Source: Sandaracinaceae bacterium (GTDB lineage Bacteria > Myxococcota_A > Polyangia > Polyangiales > Sandaracinaceae). From it: a stretch of 64,000 nt of DNA. Positions 25,397-34,733 of the stretch are shown one piece after another. Below the pieces are notes generated by a model. That model was not told the DNA's origin, did no database searches, and saw only the letters and a list, made by a program, of their open reading frames with translations. The DNA lies in contig JACKEC010000021.1 of the NCBI GenBank assembly GCA_020633195.1, forward strand, positions 1 to 64,000, given 5' to 3'. Positions within the stretch are counted from its first letter, which is position 1. Every line of letters begins with the position of its first letter. A program made the translations under genes and the position numbers.

Positions 25397-27325
25397 TCAA
25401 TACTCGAGGTCGCGCTCGACCTCGAGGTAGACCTCGGCCTCGACGAAGAGCTTCACGAGCTCGCCGTCGATGTTGCCGTCCTTGACCTCGAAGCCGAGGA
25501 TCGCGAGCGCGCGGTCCCTCGGGACCGCCTTCTTGTAGGGGCGGTCGCGGGCGGTGAGCGCGTCGTAGATGTCGGCGATCGTCATGATCTTCGACGGCAA
25601 CGGGATTTGCTCGGACACCAGGCCGTTGGGGTAGCCCGTGCCGTTGAGCTTCTCGTGATGCGCGCCGGCGATCTCGGGGACGCGGAGGAAGTTCTTCCCC
25701 CACGGGATCTTCGACAAGAAGTTGTACGTGTGGACGACGTGGCTCCGGATCTCGTCGATCTCGGGCGCGTTGAGCGAGCCGCGCGTCACCTGCAGGGACT
25801 CCACCTCCTCCGGACGAAGGAGCGGGAGCGCGCCGTCGGCGGCCGGGAACGTGCGCGTCCCGAGCTCGGCGATCTTCGTGAAGTCGCCCTCGCTGAGCAC
25901 CGTCGGCTCGTTCGCCTCGCTGATCACGCGCCAGGCCTCGTCGAGCTCCGCGCTGCGCGCCGCGAGCTCCTCGTCGAGCCGGTCGAGGTCCGACTGACCG
26001 GCGCCCTCCTGCATCGCGCGGACGCGGCGCCGCAGGACGTCGACCTCGGTCGCTTGCAGCGCGAAGTCGAAGCGCGACCGCACGCGCTCGAGCTGGTGCG
26101 GGTAGAGCTTCTTCGCCTTCACGAGCACCTGCTCGCGCACCCCGATCTTGCCGAAGTCGTGCAGCAGCGCCGCGTACTCGAGCTCCTGCAGGTCGCGCCG
26201 GGTGAAGCGCTCGCGCGCGTGCGGGCCCGAGTCGACCCGATCGATCACCTGCGCGAGCTTGGTGCTCAGCACGCTGACCCGGAGCGAGTGACCGCTCGTG
26301 GTCGGGTCCCGCTGCTCGATCGCCTGCACGCTGGCGCGCACGAAGCCCTCGAAGATCGAGCGGATCTCGGCGTAGAGGAGCGCGTTCTCGAGGGCGATGC
26401 CGGCCTGCGACGCCAGCGTCGCGAGCAGGTCCTGGCTGCGCGGGTCGAAGGGCACCACCTCGGCGTGCACCTCCTGCGTGTTCGCGAGGCGCTTCTCCGG
26501 GATCGTCTTCTTGTTGATGAGCTGGATGACCCCGATGACCTCGTCCTCGGCCGAGATCATCGGCATCGTGATCATCGACTTGGTCCGGTAGCCGACGCGC
26601 TCGTCGAAGCTCCTGTCGAAGCTGAAGGGCTCGTCGTCGCCGATCCGGTAGACGTCGGGGATGTTGATCGGCCGACGCGTGACGACGGCGGCGCCCGCGA
26701 TCGACTTGGTCGAGACCGGGATCGTGAACTCGCTCGACTCGAACTCGCACGACTCGTTCTGGCTGAGCTTGAAGTGCAGGCGCTCCTGACCGCCCTCGGT
26801 GTGCTCGACGACGTAGATGCTCCCCGCGTCGGCGCCCGTGATGAATCGGCTCTTCTCGAGGATCAGGTCGAGCAGGCGATCGATGTCGCGCTCCTGCGTG
26901 ATCGCGCGCGCGATCTCGACGAGCTCCCCGAGCTCGTAGCGGTAGCGACGGATCGAGCGCGAGCGGCGCTCCGCCTTGATGCGCAGCTGCACGCGCTCGA
27001 GCGCGCCGTCGAGCGTCATCTTCAGCGCGTTGACCGCGGAGCCGTCGGCGAGCGTCGCGACCACCACCCGATCCGGGAGCCGCGAGAGCACGTCCTCGGG
27101 CGGCGGGCCGACGAGGACCACGCCGACGAGCCCCATCGAGAACTTCTCGGTGTAGGGCGTGAGCGCGCCGCTCGACAGCGAGTCCACGCCGACGACGACG
27201 ACGAGCGCCTCGTCGCGACGCACCTCCACGGCCTTCCCTTGGATGACCACCTCGGTGCGGCCGATCGGCATCGCGACCAGCTGCGCGAAGACCGCTTCCG
27301 GATCGAAGGTCCCCTCACTCTTCAT
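25397..27325 (-). CDS. GAF-domain HD-GYP cyclic-di-GMP phosphodiesterase-like protein
   Basis: 642-residue signalling protein. About residues 130-310 form a GAF-type sensor (ITGADAGSIYVVEH, VIGVIQLINKK, LASQAGIALENALLYAEI). The C-terminal half is an HD-GYP domain with HDFGKIG (the HD dyad), HHEKLNGTGYP (the GYP motif region) and IADIYDALTARDRPYK. HD-GYP domains hydrolyse cyclic-di-GMP; an unusual long insertion of about 130 residues separates HD from GYP. The N-terminal 120 residues are unassigned. I start at the ATG at 27325, which overlaps the PhoH-like gene by 11 bases, suggesting co-translation. Confidence 0.88.
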   Translation of the reverse strand: MKSEGTFDPEAVFAQLVAMPIGRTEVVIQGKAVEVRRDEALVVVVGVDSLSSGALTPYTEKFSMGLVGVVLVGPPPEDVLSRLPDRVVVATLADGSAVNALKMTLDGALERVQLRIKAERRSRSIRRYRYELGELVEIARAITQERDIDRLLDLILEKSRFITGADAGSIYVVEHTEGGQERLHFKLSQNESCEFESSEFTIPVSTKSIAGAAVVTRRPINIPDVYRIGDDEPFSFDRSFDERVGYRTKSMITMPMISAEDEVIGVIQLINKKTIPEKRLANTQEVHAEVVPFDPRSQDLLATLASQAGIALENALLYAEIRSIFEGFVRASVQAIEQRDPTTSGHSLRVSVLSTKLAQVIDRVDSGPHARERFTRRDLQELEYAALLHDFGKIGVREQVLVKAKKLYPHQLERVRSRFDFALQATEVDVLRRRVRAMQEGAGQSDLDRLDEELAARSAELDEAWRVISEANEPTVLSEGDFTKIAELGTRTFPAADGALPLLRPEEVESLQVTRGSLNAPEIDEIRSHVVHTYNFLSKIPWGKNFLRVPEIAGAHHEKLNGTGYPNGLVSEQIPLPSKIMTIADIYDALTARDRPYKKAVPRDRALAILGFEVKDGNIDGELVKLFVEAEVYLEVERDLEY

Positions 27326-28334
27326 CGTCGGTCCCAGGCTCGGCCCGCTCGGCGCGCGCCGCGTCACGCCGATCGTACGCGCGGATGATCTCCGCGACGA
27401 GGGGGTGTCGCACGACGTCCTCGTCACGGAACCGGCAGAAGGCGATTCCGTCGAGCCCCTGGAGCACGCGCGACGCGTCCGCGAGGCCGCTCGTCCGACC
27501 CGAGGGCAAGTCGGTTTGCGTGATGTCCCCGGTGATCACCGCCTTGGAGCCGAAGCCCAGCCGGGTGAGGAACATCTTCATCTGCTCGGTCGTGCTGTTC
27601 TGCGCCTCGTCGAAGATCGCGAAGCAGTCGTTCAGCGTGCGGCCGCGCATGAACGCGAGCGGCGCGACCTCGATGGCCCCGCGCGCGATGAGCTGCTGCG
27701 CGCGGTCGAGGTCCATCATGTCGTGCAGCGCGTCGTAGAGCGGGCGCAGGTACGGGTTCACCTTCTCGGCGAGGTCACCGGGCAAGAAGCCGAGCTTCTC
27801 GCCGGCCTCGACCGCCGGCCGCGTGAGGATGATGCGCTCGACCCGGCGCTCCGAGAGCGCGCGGACCGCCATCGCCATCGCGAGATAGGTCTTCCCCGTG
27901 CCCGCGGGGCCGATCCCGAAGATCACGTCGTGCTGGTGGATCGCGCGCACGTAGTGGCTCTGCGCGGGGCTCTTCGGCGAGATGGTGCCGCGGCGCCCGA
28001 TGAGCACCGGCTCGCTCTGATCGCGCAGGCGCAGCCCCGGGTTGTCGCGGAGCGTCCGGAGCGCGCGCGCGAGATCGCGGCCGTCGCGCAGGGTCCCCCT
28101 CGCCATCTGCTCGAGCACCTGCGTCAACGCGCGCTGCGCCGCGGCGACGTCGTCGGGTGCCCCGCGGAGGAACAGCTGGTTGCCTCGCACGCCCGCCGTG
28201 ACCCCCAGCTCGCGCCGGATGGTCTCGAGGTGCTCACCCTCGGGCCCGCCGAGGCGCACGAGCAGATCGCGGTCCTCGACCTCGAGATCGGCGGTGATGC
28301 TGAGAGCAGGGTCGGGGCTGACCGGTCGCGCCAT
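27315..28334 (-). CDS. PhoH-family ATPase/RNA-helicase-like protein
   Basis: 339-residue PhoH/YbeZ-type protein. The first 90 residues have a KH-like pattern (LGGPEGEHLETIRRELGV). The P-loop is GPAGTGKTYLAMA, followed by ILTRPAVEAGEKLGFLPGD, a signature of PhoH proteins, then FDEAQNS (Walker B) and TRLGFGSKAVITGD. These proteins hydrolyse ATP and are linked to RNA processing, often with YbeY. Here the downstream partner is an HD-GYP protein rather than a YbeY or membrane-HD gene. Confidence 0.9.
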   Translation of the reverse strand: MARPVSPDPALSITADLEVEDRDLLVRLGGPEGEHLETIRRELGVTAGVRGNQLFLRGAPDDVAAAQRALTQVLEQMARGTLRDGRDLARALRTLRDNPGLRLRDQSEPVLIGRRGTISPKSPAQSHYVRAIHQHDVIFGIGPAGTGKTYLAMAMAVRALSERRVERIILTRPAVEAGEKLGFLPGDLAEKVNPYLRPLYDALHDMMDLDRAQQLIARGAIEVAPLAFMRGRTLNDCFAIFDEAQNSTTEQMKMFLTRLGFGSKAVITGDITQTDLPSGRTSGLADASRVLQGLDGIAFCRFRDEDVVRHPLVAEIIRAYDRRDAARAERAEPGTDDEE

Positions 28335-28437
28335 GAGGTCCAGACGTAGCGAACGCTATCACGCTTGGAGCGGGTCTCCACGCCCGTTACGCGACAGGTG
28401 CGAGGCGGGGGTCGACGTGTCAAGGTCGCTCGTTCGG

Positions 28438-29631
28438 ATGGGGACGCCGCCCAAGGAGAAGATGGACACCCTTCGCCCGCCGGCGCCCGGCCGCGAAGAG
28501 AGCATCTCCATCCCGGTTCGGGGACGGCGCCCGGATCGGTCTAGCCCGCCCTCCGCGCCGCCGCGCCGCGCGCCGTCGAGCGAGCCGCCCGCCGCGACGT
28601 TCGCGCGCGAGCCCGTCCCGAGCCCGCCTCGGCTCCCTCGCGAGGCGATGCCCGAGCGCCCGAGCAGCCGCCCGCCCAAGGGCGATCCGCGCAGTGATGG
28701 CGGCGGCGTGTTCGCCGAGATCGTCAGGGGCGCGAAGCTCGACGCGCGCGAGTCGTCGATCCCCGATCCGCTCCCGCCCGATCGCCGGCAGCGCGTGCTG
28801 CAGATCGTGTCGGAGCTCGCGCGGTGCGGCCCCGAGAGCGACGCGCCGCTGCGCAAGCAGCTCCTCAAGCTCGGGACCGACGCGCTCCCCGCGGTGGCCC
28901 ACGCGTTCCCCGGCTCGCTCTGGGTCGACCTGGGCCGCCCGCACCGGCCCCTGAAGAGCGCGCGCCACTTGAGCGGCCTCGCGAACACGCTCATCGCGTA
29001 CGGCGACGACGCGGTGCCCTACGTCGCCTCGCTCTTGCGCGCGACCCGCCCGGAGACGCGGCTCAGCGCCGCGCTCGTGGCGACGGACCTCGTGCACGGC
29101 GAGCTGGTGAAGCCGCTCGCGGCCCGGCTCCAGGACGACGTCCCGCTCGTCCGGCAGGCCGCGATGGGCGCGCTCCGCGCGTCCGCGCTGCTCCCCGAGG
29201 CGCGCCGGCTCCGCGCGGAGCTGATCGGGACCGTGGAGGACACGCAGCTCAAGGCGCAGTGGCGCAAGAAGGCGGCGTGGATGATCGGCCAGCTCCGCGA
29301 CGCCGAGGCGGTGCCGCGCCTGATCGAGCTGCTCGGCGACGACGACGTCAGCGAGGTGTGCCGCGAGACGCTGGTGCTCCTCGTCGGGCGCGACGTGGGC
29401 CGGTTCCGGTTCCGCTGGCGCAGCTGGTACAAGTCGCACGGCGAGGAGGGCCGCGCGCGCTGGCTCATCGCCGCGCTCGATCAGCCCGATCAGGAGCGCC
29501 GCGCGGTGGTCGCCGAGGAGCTCGTCCTGCTCACGGGCGAAGGCTTCGACCGACGCCACGCGATCGCGACCCGCGAGCAGGCCAAGGAGCTCGGCCAGCA
29601 CTACGAGCGCTGGCTCGCCTCACAGCGCTGA
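28438..29631 (+). CDS. HEAT-repeat-like protein, unknown role
   Basis: 397-residue soluble protein. The first 120 residues are a low-complexity Pro/Arg/Ser-rich segment. The rest is helical with HEAT-like repeats: GLANTLIAYGDDAVPYVASL, LVKPLAARLQDDVPLVRQA, and DAEAVPRLIELLGDDDVSEV. Such solenoids bind proteins; no catalytic motif is present. The ATG at 28438 was chosen; an in-frame ATG at 28462 is a close alternative. Divergent from the PhoH-like gene over about 100 bp; convergent with the gene at 29643. Confidence 0.7.
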   Translation: MGTPPKEKMDTLRPPAPGREESISIPVRGRRPDRSSPPSAPPRRAPSSEPPAATFAREPVPSPPRLPREAMPERPSSRPPKGDPRSDGGGVFAEIVRGAKLDARESSIPDPLPPDRRQRVLQIVSELARCGPESDAPLRKQLLKLGTDALPAVAHAFPGSLWVDLGRPHRPLKSARHLSGLANTLIAYGDDAVPYVASLLRATRPETRLSAALVATDLVHGELVKPLAARLQDDVPLVRQAAMGALRASALLPEARRLRAELIGTVEDTQLKAQWRKKAAWMIGQLRDAEAVPRLIELLGDDDVSEVCRETLVLLVGRDVGRFRFRWRSWYKSHGEEGRARWLIAALDQPDQERRAVVAEELVLLTGEGFDRRHAIATREQAKELGQHYERWLASQR

Positions 29632-29642
29632 GGCTGACCGCG

Positions 29643-31037
29643 CTAGCGCGCCCAGCGCGGGCCGCGCTCGACGGCGGTGCCGCTCCAGCGGTCCACGACG
29701 ACGGGGCGACCCTGCCAGGCGACGTGCAGCAGGAAGGTCTGGCCGCGATCGCCGCCCCCCATCGGGGGCTGCTCGGCGCGGATGACGAGGTTGCCGTTGC
29801 GCTGCTGCGTCACGGTGACCGTCGGATCGCGCAGGGTGCGCGGCAACGACTCGAGCCGCGTGCTGCCCGCCATCACGTTCACGCCCTGCAGCATGACCTG
29901 GGTGGGCGGGCCGCCGCGCGGGTTCCAGCCCGCCACGACCTGCTCGGTCATCGACGGCCCGAGGAGCGTGGTGGGGATGCCGACGGTGAGCGCCACGACC
30001 TGCGCGACGGGGGGCGGAGGCTGCACCGGCTGGACGACCACGGGACCCGGGCCCCCGCCGCCGGGCGGCGGGATGTTGGCGGTCGTCACGTTCGAGAGCT
30101 CGGAGAAGCCGATGTTGTAGGGGCCCGACCGGCTCGAGCTGTAGCTGCCCACCCAGACCCGGATCGCGCCGGGCGGGGACGCCGTGCTGATCAGCGGGTT
30201 GAGGCCGGAGCCGCCGTCGTCGTCACAGAGGATCTGCCCGCTCGGCAGCATCACCATGAGCGTGGTGTCGATGCCCGAGTTCACGATGAACCGGATCTGA
30301 CGGAACCCGGTCGGCGCCATCAGCACGTGGCTCGGACCCGGGTTGTAGTAGCCGCGGCAGCCGGGCTGCACCTGGCTGCCCTGGATCGGGCCGTTCACCG
30401 CGGTGCCGGACAGGACGTTGGGATCGGGCATGAACCCGCTGCGCAGGCTCACCGAGCCGTACGCCGCCGGGAGCTGCGGCTGAAGGGGGCTGCCGCCCTG
30501 CTGAGGCTGCACCACCACCGGGCCGGGGCCCGGGCCGGCGCCGGGCGCCGGGATGTTCGACGTGGTGATGTTCAGCTCGCTGACGCCGAGGTTGTACGGC
30601 GCGCCGGCGGCGCTCGGCGAGTACGCCCCGACCCACACCGCGATCCGACCCGGAGGCGACTGCGTGGTGATGAGCGGGTTGAGCCCCTCACCGCCGTCGT
30701 CGTCGCACAGGAGCGACCCGTTGGGCAGCATGACCACGAGCGTCGAGTCCGAGCCCGCGTTCACCGCGAAGCGGATCTGACGGAACCCCGAGTTCGTCAC
30801 GATCACGTGGTTCGGGGGGCCGCTGACGTAGCCGCGGCAGCTCGTGTTGAGCTGGTTGGCCTGGATCGGCCCGCCCATGTTCCCGCTCAGGATGTGGGGA
30901 TCGGGCATGAACCCCGAGCGCAGGTTGGCCTGCCCGTAGAGGGGGCGAGCGCGAGGCGAGAACTGCGCCGCCGCCACTCCCGTTCCGAGCAACAGCACCG
31001 CACCGATGACGACGACCGACCAGACCTTCCCGCGCAT
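29643..31037 (-). CDS. Exported protein with two tandem copies of one domain
   Basis: 464-residue exported protein with a signal peptide (MRGKVWSVVVIGAVLLLGTG...AQF). Two clearly related domains of about 130 residues follow: each begins LRSGFMPDP, contains a CRGY motif, then SGFRQIRFAVN / TGFRQIRFIVN, CDDDGG and GLNPLI, and ends AVWVGAY/RVWVGSY. They resemble a bacterial pre-peptidase C-terminal-like beta domain, but this match is by eye. Pro/Gly-rich linkers join them to a C-terminal domain of about 120 residues. The ATG at 31037 has a GGAG site six bases upstream. Confidence 0.7.
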   Translation of the reverse strand: MRGKVWSVVVIGAVLLLGTGVAAAQFSPRARPLYGQANLRSGFMPDPHILSGNMGGPIQANQLNTSCRGYVSGPPNHVIVTNSGFRQIRFAVNAGSDSTLVVMLPNGSLLCDDDGGEGLNPLITTQSPPGRIAVWVGAYSPSAAGAPYNLGVSELNITTSNIPAPGAGPGPGPVVVQPQQGGSPLQPQLPAAYGSVSLRSGFMPDPNVLSGTAVNGPIQGSQVQPGCRGYYNPGPSHVLMAPTGFRQIRFIVNSGIDTTLMVMLPSGQILCDDDGGSGLNPLISTASPPGAIRVWVGSYSSSRSGPYNIGFSELSNVTTANIPPPGGGGPGPVVVQPVQPPPPVAQVVALTVGIPTTLLGPSMTEQVVAGWNPRGGPPTQVMLQGVNVMAGSTRLESLPRTLRDPTVTVTQQRNGNLVIRAEQPPMGGGDRGQTFLLHVAWQGRPVVVDRWSGTAVERGPRWAR

Positions 31038-31250
31038 CTTCGCTCCCACTTTCGCTCGACCCCGTGGAGGCTGCGACGATCGGCCCTCCCCGATCATTCA
31101 TCCCCCACCGCTGCGACGCGATTACAACCTCGCCGCGCGGCGGGCGCAAGCCCTGCATCGGTTAACGCTCACGACCCCGGTTGTTGGGTTTCGCGGCGAT
31201 TTCTCTCCGCCGCTTGCGCCGGCCCGATCGCTGCGCTCGAATGCGCCGCC

Positions 31251-33065
31251 ATGACGCGGTCGATCTCCCTCGCCCTCCTCTTCTCGCTCGCCCTCGGATG
31301 CGGCGGCGGCACCTCCGAGACCGCCGACGGGACGGACGACGGCAGCGGCTCCGAGTCGCCCGCGCCGCGCTGGGACGACGTCGATCTGGTGACCACCGTC
31401 CGCGAGGGCGCGGTCGCGCGGATCCACGAGGTCGAGCCCGGCCTCGACGTGGCGCAGCTCCCGGCCTGGGCCGCCGACCCCGAGTCGGCCCCCGACCTCG
31501 GCGATCGCGTCGCCGAGCAGATCATCCACCTCGCGATCGCCGCCGCCGCGGCCGACGAGGCGGAGCTCGCGGTCGGCCTCGTGCGCCTCGTGCGAGAGAA
31601 GGCGCGCAACCGGAACAACGCCTTCACCGGCACGACGCTGCTCAGCGAGCTCGCGCGCCGCGCGAGCGAGGACGAGGCGGCGCAGCAGGCGGGCATCCGG
31701 GAGGTCTTCGCGGTGCTCCCGCGCAACCGCTTCGGCGGCGCGACGGTGGTGTTCCAGCTCTTCCAGAACGAGGGGCAGATCGACGCCCGCGTCGAGCGCC
31801 TGCACGAGCAGCTCGTCTCGCTCGACACCGCCGTCAGCGTCCTCTTCTACGACGCGATCCTGCGGCCCATCGTCCAGCACCGAGAGCTGTTCCTCGGCGT
31901 GATCGAGGCGCTCCGCGCCGAGCACGAGGCGCAGCCCGAGGCGGCGCCGTACGCGTACTCGACCGTCGACCTCACCGGCGCCGCGGACGCGCAGCCCCTC
32001 GTCGTCGCGGTGTGGGACACCGGCGTCGCCGGCCCGCTGTTCGAGTCGCAGCTGTTCACCGACGGGTCCGGCGCGCACGGCGTGGTCGCGGACCCCACCG
32101 AGGGCCAGACCGGCCTGACCTACGAGCCCGGCGAGGCGACGGTCACCGAGTACGCGCCGTTCCTGCAGGGCATCATGGACCTGCGCGCGGGGCTCGCGTC
32201 GACCGAAGCGGCGCAACGGGTCTTGCAGCTGATGGGCTCGGCGCAGGACGCGGCGGCGATCGAGGCGCTCGAGGTGAACCTGAACGCGATCGGCGAGTGG
32301 GCGCACGGGACGCACGTCGCCGGCATCATGCTCGCCGGGGTCCCGCAGGCGCGGCTCGCGGTCTTCCGCAGCGCCTGGGCCGGTGAGGCGCGCCTCTACC
32401 ACAACCGCGGCCCGACCGACGCGGAGCTCGCCGCGGAGCGCGCGAACGTCGAGGCGATCGCGACCTTCATCAACGACAACCACGTCCGGGTGATCAACGC
32501 GTCGCTCGGGTTCGGCCGCGACTACGTCGAGGACCAGCTCCGCCACGAGTCGGCCACCTACGCGACCGACGAGGCCGTGCGCGCGCGCGCCGAGGTCGTC
32601 CACCAGCACCGCACCGAGACGTGGCGGCAGGTCATCGCGGCGTGCCCGGAGGCGCTCTTCGTGGTGGCCGCGGGCAACAGCAACCGCGACATCGTCGAGT
32701 ACGCCGACGTGCCGGCGGCGCTGCGGCTCCCGAACCTCCTCACCGTCGGCGCGGTGGACCGCTTCGGTGAGTGGGCGACCTTCACCAACAGCAACCCCGA
32801 GGTCGTGCAGGTCTTCGACTGGGGCGTCGAGGTCCCGAGCCTCATCCCGAACGGCCAGACCGTCCCGCTCAGCGGCACCTCGATGGCCTCGCCGAACGTG
32901 GCCAACCTCGCGACCAAGATCCTCGCGGTCGCCCCGACCCTCGGCCCGGCCGAGGTCATCACGATCATCCGTGAGACCGGCGAGCCCATCCCCGCGCCGT
33001 TCTACGGCCGCATCGCCCACGAGGAGCGAGCGCTCGCGCGCGCCCGCGCGGCCCGCGCCCACTGA
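31251..33065 (+). CDS. Subtilisin-like serine protease, lipoprotein
   Basis: 604-residue lipoprotein (MTRSISLALLFSLALGC) with an S8 peptidase domain in the C-terminal two-thirds. The catalytic Asp is Asp256 in VAVWDTGV, His352 in HGTHVAGI, the oxyanion Asn is in VAAGNSNRD, and Ser544 is in SGTSMASP. The first 230 residues form a helical region that may act as a propeptide. An insertion of about 95 residues between Asp and His is longer than usual. Likely acts in the envelope or outside the cell. The ATG at 31251 begins the signal sequence. Confidence 0.88.
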   Translation: MTRSISLALLFSLALGCGGGTSETADGTDDGSGSESPAPRWDDVDLVTTVREGAVARIHEVEPGLDVAQLPAWAADPESAPDLGDRVAEQIIHLAIAAAAADEAELAVGLVRLVREKARNRNNAFTGTTLLSELARRASEDEAAQQAGIREVFAVLPRNRFGGATVVFQLFQNEGQIDARVERLHEQLVSLDTAVSVLFYDAILRPIVQHRELFLGVIEALRAEHEAQPEAAPYAYSTVDLTGAADAQPLVVAVWDTGVAGPLFESQLFTDGSGAHGVVADPTEGQTGLTYEPGEATVTEYAPFLQGIMDLRAGLASTEAAQRVLQLMGSAQDAAAIEALEVNLNAIGEWAHGTHVAGIMLAGVPQARLAVFRSAWAGEARLYHNRGPTDAELAAERANVEAIATFINDNHVRVINASLGFGRDYVEDQLRHESATYATDEAVRARAEVVHQHRTETWRQVIAACPEALFVVAAGNSNRDIVEYADVPAALRLPNLLTVGAVDRFGEWATFTNSNPEVVQVFDWGVEVPSLIPNGQTVPLSGTSMASPNVANLATKILAVAPTLGPAEVITIIRETGEPIPAPFYGRIAHEERALARARAARAH

Positions 33066-33074
33066 CGACCGCGC

Positions 33075-33605
33075 GTGGCCGGCAAGCGAAAGACGCGGAA
33101 GCGACCCGACAGCGACGCGCTGAGCTACCGGTTCACGCTCTCGGACGACGAGTTCGCGCGCGCGTGGCTGCGCGAGTACTACCGACGCCCCGGCTGGAAG
33201 ACCTGGCGGATCATCGGTGGCCCCTGCTTCATCGCGCTCGGCCTCACCATGATGCGCAACGAGGGCCTGCTCTCGCAGGGCATGGGGATCGCGGCGCTCG
33301 TGCTCGGGCTCTGGTACGCGCTCAAACCCTTGCTCGCCGCGCGGATGCTGCGCGAGCAGCGAGCCAAGAGCGGCCGATCCCACGTCGAGCTCGAGGTGCG
33401 CCTGCACGGCGAGGGCATCCGCATCGACGACGGCAAGGTGAAGAAGGAGATCCCGTGGGACCAGGTCGTGCGCGCGGGGGCGGCGCCCGCGTACGTCTGG
33501 TACGAGCTGCGCGGGGGGAGCCGCGCGACGATCCCGCTCCGCGTGGTCGAGGATCCCGAGGCGCTGCGCGCCAAGCTCCGAGCCCACACCGCCTGGCAAG
33601 CCTGA
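33075..33605 (+). CDS. YcxB-like membrane protein
   Basis: 176-residue protein with two adjacent hydrophobic segments (about residues 45-65 and 70-90) and a C-terminal beta region (ELEVRLHGEGIRIDDG, KEIPWDQVVRAG, ATIPLRVVED) that fits the YcxB-like family of unknown function. GTG start at 33075, nine bases after the protease stop, so probably co-transcribed with it. Confidence 0.6.
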   Translation: MAGKRKTRKRPDSDALSYRFTLSDDEFARAWLREYYRRPGWKTWRIIGGPCFIALGLTMMRNEGLLSQGMGIAALVLGLWYALKPLLAARMLREQRAKSGRSHVELEVRLHGEGIRIDDGKVKKEIPWDQVVRAGAAPAYVWYELRGGSRATIPLRVVEDPEALRAKLRAHTAWQA

Positions 33606-33635
33606 GCGACGCGAAGGGGCTGCTATGCTCCCGGC

Positions 33636-33977
33636 GTGCTCCGGGCGTGGGCGATCGCGAAGCGTTGGCTGCCGTGGGTGGCGGTGGCCGCCTGCGTTCT
33701 CCTCCTGGCGAACGAGGCGCTGGCCCAGTCCACCGGCGGGAGCTTCGGCGGCGGGAGCTTCGGCGGCGGCGGCGGAGGCGGCGGGGGCGGTGGCTACTCG
33801 GGAGGGGGCGGCGGCGACGATGGGGGCGGCGACCTCGTCGCGTTCATCCTCTACATCGTGTTCAGCCGGCTCCCCTGGCCGCTCAAGATCGGCGCGATCG
33901 TCCTCGCTTTCGGGGTGTGGGGCGCGTTCAAGCTCGCTCGCCGCCGGCGTGACCGCGGCTCCGACGACGAATCCTGA
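33636..33977 (+). CDS. Small Gly-rich membrane protein
   Basis: 113-residue protein with an N-terminal signal or membrane segment (LPWVAVAACVLLLANEALA), a glycine-rich low-complexity stretch (FGGGSFGGGGGGGG...), and a second hydrophobic segment (about 82-98) before a short basic/acidic tail. Gly-rich regions next to a membrane segment occur in TPM-domain phosphatase relatives, but the catalytic domain is absent here. GTG start at 33636. Function unknown. Confidence 0.55.
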   Translation: MLRAWAIAKRWLPWVAVAACVLLLANEALAQSTGGSFGGGSFGGGGGGGGGGGYSGGGGGDDGGGDLVAFILYIVFSRLPWPLKIGAIVLAFGVWGAFKLARRRRDRGSDDES

Positions 33978-34099
33978 TCTCCAAGCCGGAGGTTCCGTCA
34001 GTCGCTCGGCCCGCGCGCGTCCAGGCGCCCGTGGTTGACCCGGGGTACCGGGTGACCCATGCTGAGCAAGCACTGAACAAAGAGCCAGGAGTCATCCCC

Positions 34100-34537
34100 A
34101 TGACCGCCATCGCCCTCGAGTCCACGCTCCCCGCCGCCGCCAAGCGGCTGTCCGGCCGTCCGCTCCCGGTGTGGGGCGCCGAGGTGCTCTCGATGCCGGC
34201 GCGGCTGCTCCTCGAGCTCCCGCTGTCGCCGTCCCTCGCGCTGCACGTCCCGGGGGTCGAGGGGATCGTTCGTGTCAGCGCCGACGGCGAGGCCGACGAG
34301 GGGGATCTGGGGTTCGATCTCGACGAGTGGCGGGCCCTCGTCCTCGGCGTCGAGGCGGATCGTGTGTGGCCCCTCGACCTCGCGGCCTTCTGTCGGCGCA
34401 AGGCCGCGGAGCCGGCATACCGGCTCGAGCCGGTCGACGCGCTCGCGGGCGGCCAGCCCGATCCGCGCGAGACGTGGGATCTCGCTACCGTCCTGGATCG
34501 GCTGGGAGTGGAGCTGCTCGGCGTCGAGATGCCCTGA
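34100..34537 (+). CDS. Hypothetical protein
   Basis: 145-residue acidic soluble protein without recognised motifs. It starts MTAIALESTLPAAAKRL and carries a hydrophobic patch around residues 30-50. I chose the ATG at 34100 because AGGAG lies eight bases upstream; an in-frame start at 34031 is possible. Third-position GC content fits a real gene. It precedes citrate synthase on the same strand by 196 bp. Confidence 0.55.
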   Translation: MTAIALESTLPAAAKRLSGRPLPVWGAEVLSMPARLLLELPLSPSLALHVPGVEGIVRVSADGEADEGDLGFDLDEWRALVLGVEADRVWPLDLAAFCRRKAAEPAYRLEPVDALAGGQPDPRETWDLATVLDRLGVELLGVEMP

Positions 34538-34577
34538 ACCACACCGTCATTTCCCCACCTGTGGGTGTATCAAACGC

Positions 34578-34591
34578 GGGGAGGCCTCCCC
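34578..34591. promoter_or_regulatory. Perfect palindrome upstream of citrate synthase
   Basis: GGGGAGGCCTCCCC is an uninterrupted 14-bp palindrome about 140 bp ahead of the gltA start. A second small stem, CCCAC-CT-GTGGG, sits at 34553-34564. They may be an operator or the terminator of the preceding gene. The rest of the 196-bp gap shows no recognisable promoter. Confidence 0.3.
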
Positions 34592-34733
34592 GGTCGCGGA
34601 TTTGATCTCGACAGCGGCGCCGGCTCTGCCCACAATCCGGCCGCGTCCGCTGCCCGCGGGGCAGCTGCCGCGAGCCGACCACGGCCCATCGGCACCCCCA
34701 ACTCGGGCCGCACAGAAGAGGAGTACCGCGCGC

